From Nitrospinota bacterium (lineage in GTDB: Bacteria > Nitrospinota > Nitrospinia > Nitrospinales > JACRGP01), in the NCBI GenBank assembly GCA_016207065.1, contig JACQQK010000061.1, positions 1 through 39,532 of the forward strand: 39,532 nt of DNA, read 5' to 3'. Positions 16,444 to 27,662 of this stretch are shown here, piece after piece (position 1 is the stretch's first letter; every line of letters starts with the position of its first letter). Position numbers and translations under genes: made by a program. The notes beneath the pieces are model-generated. The model searched no databases and had not been told where the DNA came from. It was given only the letters and a program-made list of their open reading frames with translations.

Positions 16444-17513
16444 GGTTTCTCCAACACCTCTTCTCGAACGCGACCGGGCCACAGTTCCGTCCGCAAACCG
16501 TATTGCGACAAAAAGCCATAGGTCAGACGCTCGATCCCAAACCCGGCGCAACCCGTCGTCGCGGGACCCTCGTCCCCGTTTGAAATGTTGAACGCGCGCC
16601 CGAAATGCGTCCCATGAAAATTAAAGGACGCCGCGGCCAGGGACCGCCCTGGAACGGGATGCCCCGGTCGGCGTATCGCCGCGGATGTTTCCGCCTCGGC
16701 GCGAGCGCGAGGCGGCGTTGCCTCCGGGCGCTTGCCCGGCGCCTCGCCGGCCAGGGACGTCCCGGCGAACGGAAGCGAGATCCGTAGCTCCAGCTTGCCG
16801 TCCGCATGCCGTAGAGCTTCTTCCCGGACCGCGCGCTTATTCGCGAAGAAAAGGTCGCCGGACGTCTCGATCCAGCAACGGAGACCGAGCCGCGTCATCC
16901 ACTCCTCCGTCAGGGCGCGGGCTTCGCGCAAGCGCTCGCGCACGAAGTCCTCGCTCCCCAGATAGACGATTTCGCGCATGATGAACTCCCACAACGATTC
17001 GAAAGATCCCGATCCGTCCTCTTCGTAACGGTAGCATCGTCCCTGCGTGGCGATGGTCGCCGGACGGTCCCGGGGGACCGTCCGGTTTGCGAATTGCGGA
17101 TAACAGTGGAGACAGACCGCCGCCTTCCCCACGTGGTCCGGGGCCATGAGCCGGTCCAGGAAAGGGAAACGTCCGCCTTCCCGGTCCTTGTCTCCGCCCG
17201 CGCCAGGGGCCGGATTGGATTCGAGACGGCTGATGAAAGTCGCCTTCCGCGGATACTCCTCGAAAAATCCGCATTGCTCCAAATAGCTCATGGGAATCAT
17301 TACCGGATAAACAAATTCCTCGGGCTCCTGCTTCAACGCCAGACGATAACAGGCCCTCTCGAAATATTTGAATACCGCGAGGAACAGTTTCCCGTAGCCA
17401 TACTGCCCCTCTCCGAAACGGACCAGATGGCCTCCGGAAAGCAACTCGTGAAAAACGTCCCCGTCAAACAGACAGGACGCGGAACGATTGTCGAAAACTA
17501 TTTTTTTCGTCAT
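16440..17513 (-). CDS. Class II aminoacyl-tRNA synthetase-like protein, resembling amino acid:[carrier protein] ligases (atypical SerRS homologues)
   Basis: EEFVYPVMIPMSYLEQCGFFEEYP, CLHCYPQF, CYRYEEDGSGSFESLWEFIMREIVYLG, SFNFHGTHFGRAFNI, TTGCAGFGIERLTYGFLSQYG. Confidence 0.8.
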   Translation of the reverse strand: MTKKIVFDNRSASCLFDGDVFHELLSGGHLVRFGEGQYGYGKLFLAVFKYFERACYRLALKQEPEEFVYPVMIPMSYLEQCGFFEEYPRKATFISRLESNPAPGAGGDKDREGGRFPFLDRLMAPDHVGKAAVCLHCYPQFANRTVPRDRPATIATQGRCYRYEEDGSGSFESLWEFIMREIVYLGSEDFVRERLREARALTEEWMTRLGLRCWIETSGDLFFANKRAVREEALRHADGKLELRISLPFAGTSLAGEAPGKRPEATPPRARAEAETSAAIRRPGHPVPGRSLAAASFNFHGTHFGRAFNISNGDEGPATTGCAGFGIERLTYGFLSQYGLRTELWPGRVREEVLEKP

Positions 17514-17618
17514 AAAAACAGGGCGAGGAATGCAACCGGCCCGCCGGACCGGAAACCATGGCCCGCCAAAATCAATGGGATTGCGGCCTTCCCGGCCCAA
17601 GATTAAACGAATTTAATG

Positions 17619-17664
17619 ATCCATATTTAATTGCCCATTAATGCGAAATTAATGGGCCATGGAT
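17619..17664. repeat. Extended inverted repeat upstream of small secreted-protein gene
   Basis: ATCCATatttaattGCCCATTAATgcgaaATTAATGGGCcATGGAT: perfect 10-bp inner stem plus 6-bp outer match. Confidence 0.7.
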
Positions 17665-17713
17665 TACTATTTTCTTGTACCACGACATCGATAACCATTT
17701 TAAGGAGACACGC

Positions 17714-17947
17714 ATGAGGAAAATTGTGGCGATGGTTTCGGCGATCTATCTTTTGTCGAGCGGCGCCGCCGCGTTCGCGGCGGATACCGGGACCGTAGCG
17801 ACTTCCACCCCGCCGGTAGCGGCGGAGAAGAAAATGGAAGCGGCGGGAACCCCTCAAAGCAAGGCCCCGGAACAAGGACAGAAGGAAAAGTCCAAGACCA
17901 TGAAACATCAGTCCAAGAAAAAGGAACAGGAACACGAAAAGAAGTAA
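17714..17947 (+). CDS. Small secreted Lys/Ala/Gln-rich protein
   Basis: Signal peptide MRKIVAMVSAIYLLSSGAAAFAA followed by low-complexity charged tail (KEKSKTMKHQSKKKEQEHEKK); RBS AAGGAG upstream. Confidence 0.7.
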   Translation: MRKIVAMVSAIYLLSSGAAAFAADTGTVATSTPPVAAEKKMEAAGTPQSKAPEQGQKEKSKTMKHQSKKKEQEHEKK

Positions 17948-18057
17948 ACCGGCGCCTTACCTGAAAAACCCCGCCGGGCATTGATGGGAAGGACTGGCGA
18001 AGAGGATCCCCCTCCTCTCTTCCGGTCCTTCCCTCCTCCTCCCCACGCTTCGCCTTT

Positions 18058-18294
18058 TTATCGGTTGAGTGAACACGCGCCGGGGCCGCGCGGGTCGCCG
18101 CAGGTCCCGCACGCGGGGGATGCCATGGGCCGGTTTTGCTCCTTGCCCCCGCTTTTTACGCTCGCGGAAAATACCGAATGGCGTTTCTCCAGTTTTTTGC
18201 TTTTGCAGGCGGGACACGCCGGCTTGGCGAAACCGTTGACCAGCAGTTCGAACTCGCTGTTGCACTTTTTGCAGATGTACTCGTAAATGGGCAT
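18058..18294 (-). CDS. FmdB family zinc-ribbon protein
   Basis: MPIYEYICKKCNSEFELLVNGFAKPACPACKSKKLEKRHSVFS. Confidence 0.93.
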   Translation of the reverse strand: MPIYEYICKKCNSEFELLVNGFAKPACPACKSKKLEKRHSVFSASVKSGGKEQNRPMASPACGTCGDPRGPGACSLNR

Positions 18295-18513
18295 GATCTT
18301 TTTTCCCTCGCGTCAAAATAAGTTTCCATGGCAGGTCCTACGACAATCCTAATTTCTCCCGTTTCCCCTGTCAAGCGCCCGCGGGGGACGCCGTCGCGCA
18401 TTGACTGTAAGGTTCGCGGCCCGCGGACGACCTATTTGCGATCGCCCGGCCCCGCGTTCCCATAAAGCCCGATAGTGATTGAAAACCCCGGCCCCCTTTG
18501 CTAGGCTGAAAGA

Positions 18514-19413
18514 ATGAACCATCCGCATAATCCGAAAAGACCGGCGCCGCAAACGGCGGTCCCGGAAGTCCCGTTGGTCCGCCTGGAGACGCTCTGGATG
18601 CAGGTGGGCGGAACGCTTTGCAACCTCTCCTGCGCGCACTGTTTCATCAGTTGCGGCCCCCAAAACCATGCGCACGGGATGATGACCTTGGGCCAGGTCC
18701 GGACTTACCTGCAAGAATCCCGCGCTCTGGGCGTGAAGGACTATTACATCACGGGCGGCGAGGTGTTCCTCAACCCCGAAATATTCGAAATCCTGGGCGC
18801 CATCCTCGAATACGGCCCGCTGAACATTCTGACCAACGGCACGCTCATCGCCCGCGAAAAAGCGCGAAGACTCAGGCAAATACAGGACGGCGCCGGGCAT
18901 CCCATGCAGTTCCGGGTCAGCATGGAGCATTTCGAGGAGGCGGAAAACGACAAGGTGCGCGGTAAAAACGCCCATCGGCTCGCCGCCGCCGGGATCCGCA
19001 ATCTCGCCGAATACGGGTTCTCCGTCATCCTCACCGTCACCCGCGATTGGGACGAGGAGAGGGACCGGGAGATGGAGGAAAGGTTCCTCCATTTTCTCAA
19101 GGAGCGGAACGCGCCCCAGCCCCGGATCAAAATCCTGCCCGGCTTCCTTCTCGGCAGGTTGGCGGAAAACCTCAGGGCTTACGAGGAGAACGAGCGCGTC
19201 ACGGAGAAATGTTTCGAGAACTATCCCATCGTCAGCCTTCAATGCGCCTCGTCGCGGATGGCGACGGAAAAGGGCGTATACGTCTGCCCGATCCTGGTCG
19301 ATTACGAATCCGCCCGCATGGGCAAAACGATCGCGGAAACCCTCCGCCCGTATCCCCTGGCCCATTCCGCCTGCTACACCTGCCGGACGACCGGCATGAC
19401 GTGCAAGAACTGA
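18514..19413 (+). CDS. Radical SAM protein
   Basis: GGTLCNLSCAHCFISCGP (CX3CX2C), YYITGGEVFLNPEIFEIL, LTNGTLI; C-terminal extra cysteines ACYTCRTTGMTCKN. Confidence 0.92.
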   Translation: MNHPHNPKRPAPQTAVPEVPLVRLETLWMQVGGTLCNLSCAHCFISCGPQNHAHGMMTLGQVRTYLQESRALGVKDYYITGGEVFLNPEIFEILGAILEYGPLNILTNGTLIAREKARRLRQIQDGAGHPMQFRVSMEHFEEAENDKVRGKNAHRLAAAGIRNLAEYGFSVILTVTRDWDEERDREMEERFLHFLKERNAPQPRIKILPGFLLGRLAENLRAYEENERVTEKCFENYPIVSLQCASSRMATEKGVYVCPILVDYESARMGKTIAETLRPYPLAHSACYTCRTTGMTCKN

Positions 19414-19499
19414 ACGCCCGACCGCCGCGCCGCCCTTTGCCGGGGTTTCGGTTTCCCGGGAAAAGCGCTATCATGAACTCTCCATGAAAGGGGAGACCC

Positions 19500-20054
19500 A
19501 TGGCTTTGACTTACTCCACGATGCCGCCTCTGGGCTCGCGCGCTCCCGGCTTCAGCCTGCCGGGAACGGACGGGAAAACCTATTCCCTCGCCGGTTTCAA
19601 GGACAAAAAAGTCCTGGTCGTCGTCTTCATGTGCAACCACTGCCCTTATGTGCGGGCCGTCCTGGACCGCCTCATCCAAGTCCAGAACGATTACCGCGAG
19701 CGGGGCGTCCAACTGGCGGGCATTAACCCCAACGACGTTTCCCGGTATCCCGACGATTCGCCCGAGGAAATGAAATACCTCGTCAGGGACAAAAAGATTC
19801 CCTTCCCTTACTTGTTTGACGAGACCCAGGCGGTTGCCAGGGCCTACGACGCCGTCTGCACCCCGGATATTTACGTCTACGGGAAAGACCGGACCCTGCT
19901 GTATCGCGGGCGCATCGACGACAATTGGAAAGAGCCGGACAAAGTCTCCAGGACCGACCTGCGGGACGCCATCGACGACATCCTCGCGGGCCGCCAGGCG
20001 CCGGGGGAGCAGTTTCCGTCGATGGGTTGCTCCATCAAATGGAAACAAGATTAA
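19500..20054 (+). CDS. Thioredoxin-fold peroxiredoxin/redoxin family protein
   Basis: APGFSLPGTDGKTYSLAGFKDKKVLVVVFMCNHCPYVRAVLDRLIQ; VCTPDIYVYGKDRTLLYRGRIDDNW. Confidence 0.94.
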   Translation: MALTYSTMPPLGSRAPGFSLPGTDGKTYSLAGFKDKKVLVVVFMCNHCPYVRAVLDRLIQVQNDYRERGVQLAGINPNDVSRYPDDSPEEMKYLVRDKKIPFPYLFDETQAVARAYDAVCTPDIYVYGKDRTLLYRGRIDDNWKEPDKVSRTDLRDAIDDILAGRQAPGEQFPSMGCSIKWKQD

Positions 20055-20068
20055 CGGGCGGGAGGTCC

Positions 20069-22837
20069 ATGAAATTCCGGAAAAACGCAATCCTCATTCT
20101 AGGCGCGGCGGTCATCGTCGGCGCGATGTTTGCCGGCAAGATCGTCGAGTTCTATTTCGACTTGTTGTGGTTCCGGACCCAGGGACTGGAATCGGTGCTG
20201 TGGACCATCGTGGGATCGCAGTTGGGTTTTGGGGCGTTGGCCGGCGGGTCCTTTTTTCTTTTGACCTATGGGTTCCTGGGCTCGGCGTATCGTAGAACCC
20301 AGCATCTGCCGATCGCATTGGCCGAGGAATTCCGCAGGGACATGCCCTTTCTCGACCTGATCGCCTCCAACCTGAAGCCGCTGGTTTTCGCCGTTCCCCT
20401 GGTCCTTTCGTTGATGGCGGGGTTAGTCGCCGGGCAGAGGTGGGACATTTTCCTGAAGTTCCTCAATCGCGTACCGTTTCGCCAGGCCGACCCCATATTC
20501 GGACTGGATTACTCCTTCTACCTGTTCACCCTGCCGCTTTTATCGATGGCCAAAAACATTTTGGTGGAGGGTCTGGCGGTGTCGGCCGTCGGGACGGGCG
20601 CCGTCTTTTTTTTCAAGCGCTCGTTCTACCTGGGGCCGAGAGGCCCCCAGCTCACGCCGGAGGCGCGCAGGACGCTTTCCCTGCTGGCCGGTTTCGCGTC
20701 CGTCTTGCTGGCGTTCAATTTTTACCTGGACCGGTATCAGTTGATGACGAACGGCTCGGGCGTGGTTTCCGGCATCGGCTACGCGGATTACCACGGGCGT
20801 CTGCCTTTACTGGGCCTCCTCGTCATCCTGTCCCTGCTTGCGGCGGTCGTCTGCTTCGTCAACATGTTCCAGCAGGGCCTGCGGAAATTGGCGCTGGCGG
20901 GCACGGTCCTCGGGATCGCTTATCTAGGGGGTAACTTTTATCCGGCCCTCCTCAAGAAGTTCGTCGTCGATCCCAACGAACTGGTCAAGGAGACCCCTTT
21001 CATAGAGCACACCATCGCCGGGACCCGGCTCGCCTACGGCCTGTCCAACATCGAGACCAACGTCCTGACGGGGGCGGCGTCCCTCGCCTCCGAAAGCATC
21101 CGGAAGAACGCCGTCACCATCGAGAACGTGCGCTTGTGGGACCAGGAGCCCCTGCTCGACACGCTGGGCCAGATCCAGGAAATCCGCACTTATTACCAGT
21201 TCGCCTCGGTGGACAACGACCGTTACACGATCGACGGGACCTACCGGCAGACCCTGCTGTCGCCGCGGGAACTGCTTTCCTCCAGCCTGCCCAACCGGAC
21301 GTGGATCAACGAGCACCTCACCTTCACCCACGGCTATGGAGTCTCCCTCAGCCCCGTGAACATGGTGACGCCCGAGGGGTTGCCCGTCCTCTTCATCAAG
21401 GACATCCCGCCCCGGTCCGTAGCGGACTTGAAAGTGACCCGCCCGGAAATTTATTTCGGCGAGATCGCCCGCGATTACGTTTTCGTCGATACCGGGACCA
21501 AGGAATTCGATTATCCCGAGGGGGAGAAAAACGTTTACAAGAACTATGAGGGGACCGGGGGCATCCCCGTGGGTTCGTTCCTGCGCAAGGTCTTGATGGC
21601 CGTCCGGTTCAAGACCTTGAAGATCCTGTTCTCCGAGGACATCGGCTACAAGAGCCGCGTCCTCATGTACCGGAACATCACCGAGATGGTCGATAAGGCG
21701 GCCCCCTTCCTCCAGTTGGACCGCGACCCCTACCTGGTCATCTCCAAGGAAGGACGCTTGTTCTGGCTGTACGACGCGTATACGACGAGCTCGAATTTCC
21801 CATACTCCCACAAGCTCTCCATACAGGGATTTGGCAACTACGTCCGGAATTCGGTCAAGATCGCCATCGACGCTTATCAGGGGACGATGAATTTCTACGT
21901 CGCCGACCCGGACGACCCGGTCATCCTCACCTACCGCGCGATCTTCCCGGGTTTGTTCAAGGACATGAAGGAGATGCCGGTGGACCTCAGGAAACACATC
22001 CGGTATCCCTCGGATCTGTTCTCCATCCAGACGTTCATTTACGCGACGTATCACATGACCACGCCGCAAGTCTTCTACAACAAGGAGGACCAGTGGGAAA
22101 TCCCCCAGATCGACAACCGGCCCATGCAACCGTACTACACCATCATGAAGCTTCCCAACAAGGAGCATGAGGAGTACATCCTGATGTTGCCGTTCACCCC
22201 GCGCGGCAAGAGCAACCTCTCCGCCTGGATGGTGGCGCGTAGCGACGACGAGCATTACGGCACGATGGCGGTCTATACGTTTCCCAAGCAGAAGCTGATT
22301 TACGGCCCCAACCAGATCGTTGCCAGGATCAACCAGGACGCGGAAATTTCCCGGATGATCTCGCTCTGGGACCAGCGCGGGTCGCAGGTCATCCAGGGGA
22401 ACCTCCTCGTCATCCCGATCGAGGAATCGTTGATCTACGTCCGTCCGCTGTACCTGAAGGCGGACGCGGGGAAGATCCCCGAACTCAAGCGCGTCATCGT
22501 CGGCTACGAGGACCAGATCGCCATGGAGCCCACTCTGGAGGAGGCGCTGGAAAAAATCTTCGGCGGGCTCCATCTTCCGTCGCGGCGGGAGCGGCTCGAG
22601 GCCGCGGCGGAACGCCCCAGCCCCCCGGAAGCGGAAGTCCCCGCGAAGGGCGGCGTAACGCTCAATCCATCGGACTATCAAAAAATCAAGGAATATTTCC
22701 AGCGGGCGGTGAAGTCTCAAGAGGAACTGGACAAGGCCCTGGCCGGTTACCGGAAGGAACTGCAATCCCTGGGAGAGGTATTGGAGGGGGCGGCCGCGCA
22801 ACCGGAAAACCAGCCGGGCGGGGAATCAATTAAATGA
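20069..22837 (+). CDS. UPF0182 family membrane protein
   Basis: Multi-TM N-terminus, then [16 protein letters not shown]..., [82 protein letters not shown]. Confidence 0.95.
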   Translation: MKFRKNAILILGAAVIVGAMFAGKIVEFYFDLLWFRTQGLESVLWTIVGSQLGFGALAGGSFFLLTYGFLGSAYRRTQHLPIALAEEFRRDMPFLDLIASNLKPLVFAVPLVLSLMAGLVAGQRWDIFLKFLNRVPFRQADPIFGLDYSFYLFTLPLLSMAKNILVEGLAVSAVGTGAVFFFKRSFYLGPRGPQLTPEARRTLSLLAGFASVLLAFNFYLDRYQLMTNGSGVVSGIGYADYHGRLPLLGLLVILSLLAAVVCFVNMFQQGLRKLALAGTVLGIAYLGGNFYPALLKKFVVDPNELVKETPFIEHTIAGTRLAYGLSNIETNVLTGAASLASESIRKNAVTIENVRLWDQEPLLDTLGQIQEIRTYYQFASVDNDRYTIDGTYRQTLLSPRELLSSSLPNRTWINEHLTFTHGYGVSLSPVNMVTPEGLPVLFIKDIPPRSVADLKVTRPEIYFGEIARDYVFVDTGTKEFDYPEGEKNVYKNYEGTGGIPVGSFLRKVLMAVRFKTLKILFSEDIGYKSRVLMYRNITEMVDKAAPFLQLDRDPYLVISKEGRLFWLYDAYTTSSNFPYSHKLSIQGFGNYVRNSVKIAIDAYQGTMNFYVADPDDPVILTYRAIFPGLFKDMKEMPVDLRKHIRYPSDLFSIQTFIYATYHMTTPQVFYNKEDQWEIPQIDNRPMQPYYTIMKLPNKEHEEYILMLPFTPRGKSNLSAWMVARSDDEHYGTMAVYTFPKQKLIYGPNQIVARINQDAEISRMISLWDQRGSQVIQGNLLVIPIEESLIYVRPLYLKADAGKIPELKRVIVGYEDQIAMEPTLEEALEKIFGGLHLPSRRERLEAAAERPSPPEAEVPAKGGVTLNPSDYQKIKEYFQRAVKSQEELDKALAGYRKELQSLGEVLEGAAAQPENQPGGESIK

Positions 22838-24263
22838 TGTGGGGGTCGAATGGATGGGGGTCGTCGTTTTTGAATAGCGGCAGTTGTTGCGGTCCCCCCC
22901 TGCCGTTCACGGGGACCGGGTAGTTGCCGTCGAAACAAGCTCTACAGTAATTTCCTTTTTTATCGCCAAACGCCTCCATCATGCTTGCGATGCTCAAATA
23001 CTGGAGCGTGTCCGCGGTGATGAACCGCCGCGTTTCCTCCAGGTTGTGCGTCGAGGCGATCAGTTCGTCCCGGTTCGGGGTGTCGATGCCGTAAAAACAG
23101 GGGAAGAGGTTCGGCGGCGAGCTGATGCGCACGTGGACCTCCCTGGCCCCCGCCTCGCGCACCATCCGGACGATCTTCCGGCTGGTGGTGCCGCGCACGA
23201 TGGAATCGTCGATGACCACGATGCGTTTCCCCTTGAGTACGCGCTTGACCGCGTTCAGCTTGACCCGCACGCCGAAGTGACGGATCTGCGACTGGGGCTC
23301 GATGAACGTCCTCCCCACGTAATGGTTGCGGATCAGGCCCATCTCGAAGGGGATTCCGGATTCCTCGGAATAGCCCAGGGCGGACAGGTTCCCGGAGTCG
23401 GGCACGGGGACGACCAGGTCCGCGTCCGCGGGGCTCTCCTTGGCCAGACTGCGGCCCATGAGTTTTCGGACCCGGTAGACGTCCTCGCCGAAGATGAAGC
23501 TGTCCGGACGGGCAAAATAGATATGCTCGAAGACGCAGTGTTTCGGCGTCGTCTCGTTGAAGGGACGGTACGACCTCGGGCCCTGGGCGTCGATGACCAG
23601 CATCTCGCCGGGGTCGATCTCCCGCAGGAATTCCGCCTCGATCAAATCCATGACGCAGGATTCCGACGCGACCACGTAGGCCCCGTCGAGCTTGCCCAGG
23701 CAGAGCGGCCGGAAGCCGTGCGGGTCGCGGACCGCGACGATTTCCCTCTCGGTCATCAACAGGAGGGAGTAGGCGCCGCGGACGCGGGACAGGGCCTGCA
23801 CCACCCGGTCGGCGAACGTCGCGCCCCTGGCCTGGGCGATGAGGTGGACGACCACTTCGCTGTCGTTCGTGGATTGGAAGATCGATCCGGCGGCCCCCAG
23901 TTCGGCGCGGATTTCCTCCGCGTTGACCAGGTTGCCGTTGTGGGCCAGCGCGAGGGAGCCCTCGGAATATTCAATCAGGCAGGGTTGCGCGTTGGCCAGC
24001 TTGCTGTCTCCGGTGGTGGAATAGCGGTTATGGCCTATGGCGACGTTCCCGGGAAGCTTCCTGAGCCGCGCGCTGTCGAACACGTCCGCCACCAGTCCCA
24101 TGCCGATCTCGGCGTGCATCCGTTCGTTGTCGCAGGCGACGATGCCGGAACTTTCCTGGCCCCGGTGTTGCAACGAATACAAGCCCAGGTAGACGAGGTT
24201 GGCGGCTTCCGGATGGCCGAAAACCCCCACCACCGCGCATTCTTCATGTAACTTATCGTCCAT
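22830..24263 (-). CDS. purF: Amidophosphoribosyltransferase
   Basis: [34 protein letters not shown] ... [17 protein letters not shown] ... [11 protein letters not shown]. Confidence 0.98.
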   Translation of the reverse strand: MDDKLHEECAVVGVFGHPEAANLVYLGLYSLQHRGQESSGIVACDNERMHAEIGMGLVADVFDSARLRKLPGNVAIGHNRYSTTGDSKLANAQPCLIEYSEGSLALAHNGNLVNAEEIRAELGAAGSIFQSTNDSEVVVHLIAQARGATFADRVVQALSRVRGAYSLLLMTEREIVAVRDPHGFRPLCLGKLDGAYVVASESCVMDLIEAEFLREIDPGEMLVIDAQGPRSYRPFNETTPKHCVFEHIYFARPDSFIFGEDVYRVRKLMGRSLAKESPADADLVVPVPDSGNLSALGYSEESGIPFEMGLIRNHYVGRTFIEPQSQIRHFGVRVKLNAVKRVLKGKRIVVIDDSIVRGTTSRKIVRMVREAGAREVHVRISSPPNLFPCFYGIDTPNRDELIASTHNLEETRRFITADTLQYLSIASMMEAFGDKKGNYCRACFDGNYPVPVNGRGGPQQLPLFKNDDPHPFDPHII

Positions 24264-26484
24264 AACGCTCCAGGGACTCGTCCCAGATTTTTTTCAGGAC
24301 CCGAACGTCCTGTTCAATATAGTCCTCGCCGTCGATGCGGACCGTCAGCCGTTCGCCCTCGACCGATCCGAGGACGGAAAACTCGACCCCCCCTTCGCGG
24401 GCCAGGGTTTCCAGCGCTTCCTTGTTTTCCCGGGGGAAGGAAATCAGGACCCGCGACTGCGTCTCGCCGAACATCAAGGCGTCGGACCGGAGGGTGGACT
24501 CCATCTCGATCCTGGCGCCGAGGAGGCGCGGCCCGGTGAAACAAGATTCCGCCAGGGCGACGGCAAGCCCGCCTTCCGAGCAATCGTGCGCGGAGGAAAC
24601 GAGGCCCTCCCGTATCGACCGCAGGCAGAACCTCTGGACTTTCTTTTCCTGGGGCAGGTCGAGATTGGGGACCGGTCCCCGGCACGAATCGAACGTCAAC
24701 TTGAGGTATTCGCTTCCGCCCAGTTCCTCCATGGAAAACCCGGCGAGGGCCACGAGGTCGCCCGGTTTTTGGAACCACTGGACGCAATGGCGCTTCTGGT
24801 CTTCCAGCAGGCCCACGACGGCGATCGTCGGGGTGGGAAAAATCGCCTCGCCTTTCGTTTCATTATAGAAACTAACGTTACCGCTGACTATGGGAATTTC
24901 CAAAAACCGGCAGGCGTCGCCCATTCCCAGGACGGCCTGCTCGAACTGCCACATGATCTCCGGCCGCTCCGGACTGCCAAAGTTGAGGCAGTTGGTGACC
25001 CCGATCGGCTCGCCCCCGGCGCAGACGACGTTCCGGCAACATTCGGCCACGGCGATTTGCGCCCCCTGGTAGGGGTCGAGATAGCAATAACGGCTGTTGC
25101 AGTCCGCCGAGATGGCGAGGGCTTTTTGAGCGCCGGGGACGCGGATGACCGACGCATCGGAGCCCGGCAAAATCAACGTGTTCAGACGCACCATGTGGTC
25201 GTATTGCTCGTAGACCCAGCGCTTGCCGGCGATATTGGGCGCCGCGAGAAGTTTTTTCAGCGCCTCGTCGCCGCGCTCCGGCGTTTTCAAACCGGTCAGG
25301 TCCAGTTCCGTTATGGAATCCAGGTATTGTGGGCGCTGGCTCGGCCTCTGGAGGGCCAAGGCCCCGTCCACCACGGCCGACACCGGCAACTGCGCGGCGA
25401 TTTCCCCCGCGTGCAGGATTTTCACGGAATGGCCTTCGGTCACCCGGCCGATCACGGCGGCGTTCAGGTCCCATTTCTTGAACACGGCGAGCGCGTCCGC
25501 CTCGTGGCCCTGGCGGACCACGAACAGCATCCGCTCCTGGGATTCCGAAAGGAGGATCTCGTAGGGGGTCATGCCCTCCTCGCGGAGGGGGACTTTTGAC
25601 AGGTCCAGTTCCACGCCGGTCCCGGCCCGGCCCGCCATTTCGAAGGAGGAGGAGGTCAGGCCCGCCGCCCCCATGTCCTGGACGCCCACGACCCAGTCGT
25701 GCTTCATGATTTCCAGGCAGGCCTCCAAAAGGAGCTTCTCGGTGAACGGGTCGCCGACCTGGACGGTGGGGCGCTTTTCCTCGGTCGTCTCGTCGAACTC
25801 GGAGGAGGCCAGCAGGCTGGCGCCGTGGATGCCGTCCCTCCCGGTCTTGGAACCGACGTAGATCACCGCGTTGCCGACGCCCGCCGCGTTGCCGCGGAAA
25901 ATCTTGTCGGCCTTGATCAACCCCAGGCAGAACACGTTGACGAGGATGTTGCCGTTGTAACACGAATCGAAATAGATCTCCCCGCCCACGGTGGGGACGC
26001 CCACGCAGTTGCCATAACTGGAAATCCCGTCCACCACGCCGTTCAGCAAATACCGCGTGCGGGGTTCGGACAAGTCTCCGAACCGGAGGGAGTCCAGCAA
26101 CGCCACGGGCCGGGCGCCCATGGTGAAGATATCGCGCAGGATCCCCCCGACGCCGGTGGCCGCGCCTTGATGCGGCTCGATGAAGGAGGGGTGGTTGTGG
26201 CTCTCGATCTTGAATACCGCGGCCATCCCGCCGCCGATGTCCACGATACCGGCGTTCTCGCCGGGGCCCTGCAATACGCGCGGCCCCTCGGTCGGCAGGG
26301 TCTTCAGGAGCGGGCGCGAGCTCTTGTAACTGCAATGCTCGCTCCACATCACCGAGAAAATCCCCAGCTCCGTCAGGTTGGGCGCGCGGCCCAGGAGATC
26401 CAGGATGCGCCGATACTCGTCCGGGGTCAAGCCGTGCGCCTTGACCATATCCGGGGTGATTTCCGTTGCGGAAAATGTCTTCAT
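24253..26484 (-). CDS. purL: Phosphoribosylformylglycinamidine synthase subunit PurL
   Basis: [19 protein letters not shown] ... [38 protein letters not shown] ... [13 protein letters not shown]; 11-nt overlap with purF. Confidence 0.98.
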   Translation of the reverse strand: MKTFSATEITPDMVKAHGLTPDEYRRILDLLGRAPNLTELGIFSVMWSEHCSYKSSRPLLKTLPTEGPRVLQGPGENAGIVDIGGGMAAVFKIESHNHPSFIEPHQGAATGVGGILRDIFTMGARPVALLDSLRFGDLSEPRTRYLLNGVVDGISSYGNCVGVPTVGGEIYFDSCYNGNILVNVFCLGLIKADKIFRGNAAGVGNAVIYVGSKTGRDGIHGASLLASSEFDETTEEKRPTVQVGDPFTEKLLLEACLEIMKHDWVVGVQDMGAAGLTSSSFEMAGRAGTGVELDLSKVPLREEGMTPYEILLSESQERMLFVVRQGHEADALAVFKKWDLNAAVIGRVTEGHSVKILHAGEIAAQLPVSAVVDGALALQRPSQRPQYLDSITELDLTGLKTPERGDEALKKLLAAPNIAGKRWVYEQYDHMVRLNTLILPGSDASVIRVPGAQKALAISADCNSRYCYLDPYQGAQIAVAECCRNVVCAGGEPIGVTNCLNFGSPERPEIMWQFEQAVLGMGDACRFLEIPIVSGNVSFYNETKGEAIFPTPTIAVVGLLEDQKRHCVQWFQKPGDLVALAGFSMEELGGSEYLKLTFDSCRGPVPNLDLPQEKKVQRFCLRSIREGLVSSAHDCSEGGLAVALAESCFTGPRLLGARIEMESTLRSDALMFGETQSRVLISFPRENKEALETLAREGGVEFSVLGSVEGERLTVRIDGEDYIEQDVRVLKKIWDESLERYGR

Positions 26485-26520
26485 AAGTCCGTTAAGAGGC
26501 CGCGCCTTCAGCCTCGTTTT

Positions 26521-27207
26521 TCAGGCGCAATGGAGTAACGATTTGAAAATAAGCTGTCCGTCGAGGTCGGGCCAGAGCGGGTCCGAGCATCGTTCGGGGT
26601 GCGGCATCATGCCCAGGACGTTCTTTTTCTCGTTGACCACGCCGGCGATATTTTGCACGGAACCGTTGGGGTTCGCCGCCTCCGAGACCTCTCCATCGGG
26701 GGTGCAGTATCGCAAGACGACCTGCCCGTTATCGGTTATGCGCCCGAGGTCGTCGGGGTCGATGAAGTAATTGCCGTCGGCGTGGGCGATGGGGACCTTC
26801 ATGACCCGTTTCCCGCCGCATTCGCTGGTGAAGGGCGTGTCGGCGTTTTCCACCCGGACATACGCGTTTTTGCAGACGAACTTTTGCGACCGGTTGCGCA
26901 TGAGCGCCCCCGGCAACAGCCCCGCCTCGACCAGGATCTGGAACCCGTTGCAGATGCCGAGGACCTTCCCCCCGTCCCGCGCATGGCGCGCCACCGCCTT
27001 CATGATCGGGGAAAACTTGGCGATGGCGCCGGGGCGCAGGTAATCCCCGTAGGAAAACCCGCCGGGCAGGACCGCCAGGTCCAGGCCGCCCAAATCCTCG
27101 TCCTTATGCCATATCCAACGCGTATCGAACCCGAAAACGTGTTTCAGGACATGATAACAATCATGGTCGCAGTTGGAGCCGGGGAATACGACGACGCCGC
27201 ACTTCAT
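26521..27207 (-). CDS. purQ: Phosphoribosylformylglycinamidine synthase subunit PurQ
   Basis: [19 protein letters not shown] ... [23 protein letters not shown] ... [24 protein letters not shown] ... MMPHPERC. Confidence 0.98.
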   Translation of the reverse strand: MKCGVVVFPGSNCDHDCYHVLKHVFGFDTRWIWHKDEDLGGLDLAVLPGGFSYGDYLRPGAIAKFSPIMKAVARHARDGGKVLGICNGFQILVEAGLLPGALMRNRSQKFVCKNAYVRVENADTPFTSECGGKRVMKVPIAHADGNYFIDPDDLGRITDNGQVVLRYCTPDGEVSEAANPNGSVQNIAGVVNEKKNVLGMMPHPERCSDPLWPDLDGQLIFKSLLHCA

Positions 27208-27230
27208 GGAAAACTCGCAAACAGAGTGAA

Positions 27231-27482
27231 TTATTTTTTAGAAGAATCCAGGGTGAACCGGTAGGTTTCGATCACGGTATTGGCCAGGAGTTTGTCGCAC
27301 ATTTCCTTGACCCGTTTCTGCGCTTCGGATTCGGAGACGCCGTCGAGCAGAACTTCCATGTATTTCCCTATCTGGACATTTCTGACCTCCTTGAACCCCA
27401 GGTCGTTCAAGGCGGAATTCACCGCCTTGCCCTGCGGGTCGAGGACGCCGTTTTTCAATGTCACGTGAATTTTTGCCAGCAT
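27231..27482 (-). CDS. purS: Phosphoribosylformylglycinamidine synthase subunit PurS
   Basis: [45 protein letters not shown]; first in pur operon; ATG at 27491 is an alternative start. Confidence 0.95.
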   Translation of the reverse strand: MLAKIHVTLKNGVLDPQGKAVNSALNDLGFKEVRNVQIGKYMEVLLDGVSESEAQKRVKEMCDKLLANTVIETYRFTLDSSKK

Positions 27483-27662
27483 GGATTGCAACCCTTTTAC
27501 AAAAAAATCGTTTCAACTTTCGCTGAACTATAACACAAATCGAACGGCCCGGCGGGACAAGTTACGGGACATTTTAAAATTTTCCCGTCCTTCCTCAAAG
27601 GATAAGGACGTTTTACCATTTTCCGTCTTTAAATTTTCCGGCGGTTCTGGTATTTTCCAAAC

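Noticed and set aside
22820-22850. Convergent 8-nt overlap of the UPF0182 gene and purF
   Set aside because: Short convergent overlaps are common in compact bacterial genomes.
20924-26347. Large antisense/alternate-frame ORFs over the UPF0182, purF and purL genes (20924-22801 -, 22884-24251 +, 24199-25599 +, 24878-26347 -)
   Set aside because: The opposite or alternate frame encodes well-known proteins; these ORFs are low-complexity GC-frame artefacts.
27540-27660. Repeated TTTTCC motifs between purS and the aldolase gene as a possible iteron array
   Set aside because: Spacing is irregular and the motif is short; consistent with an AT-rich divergent promoter region.
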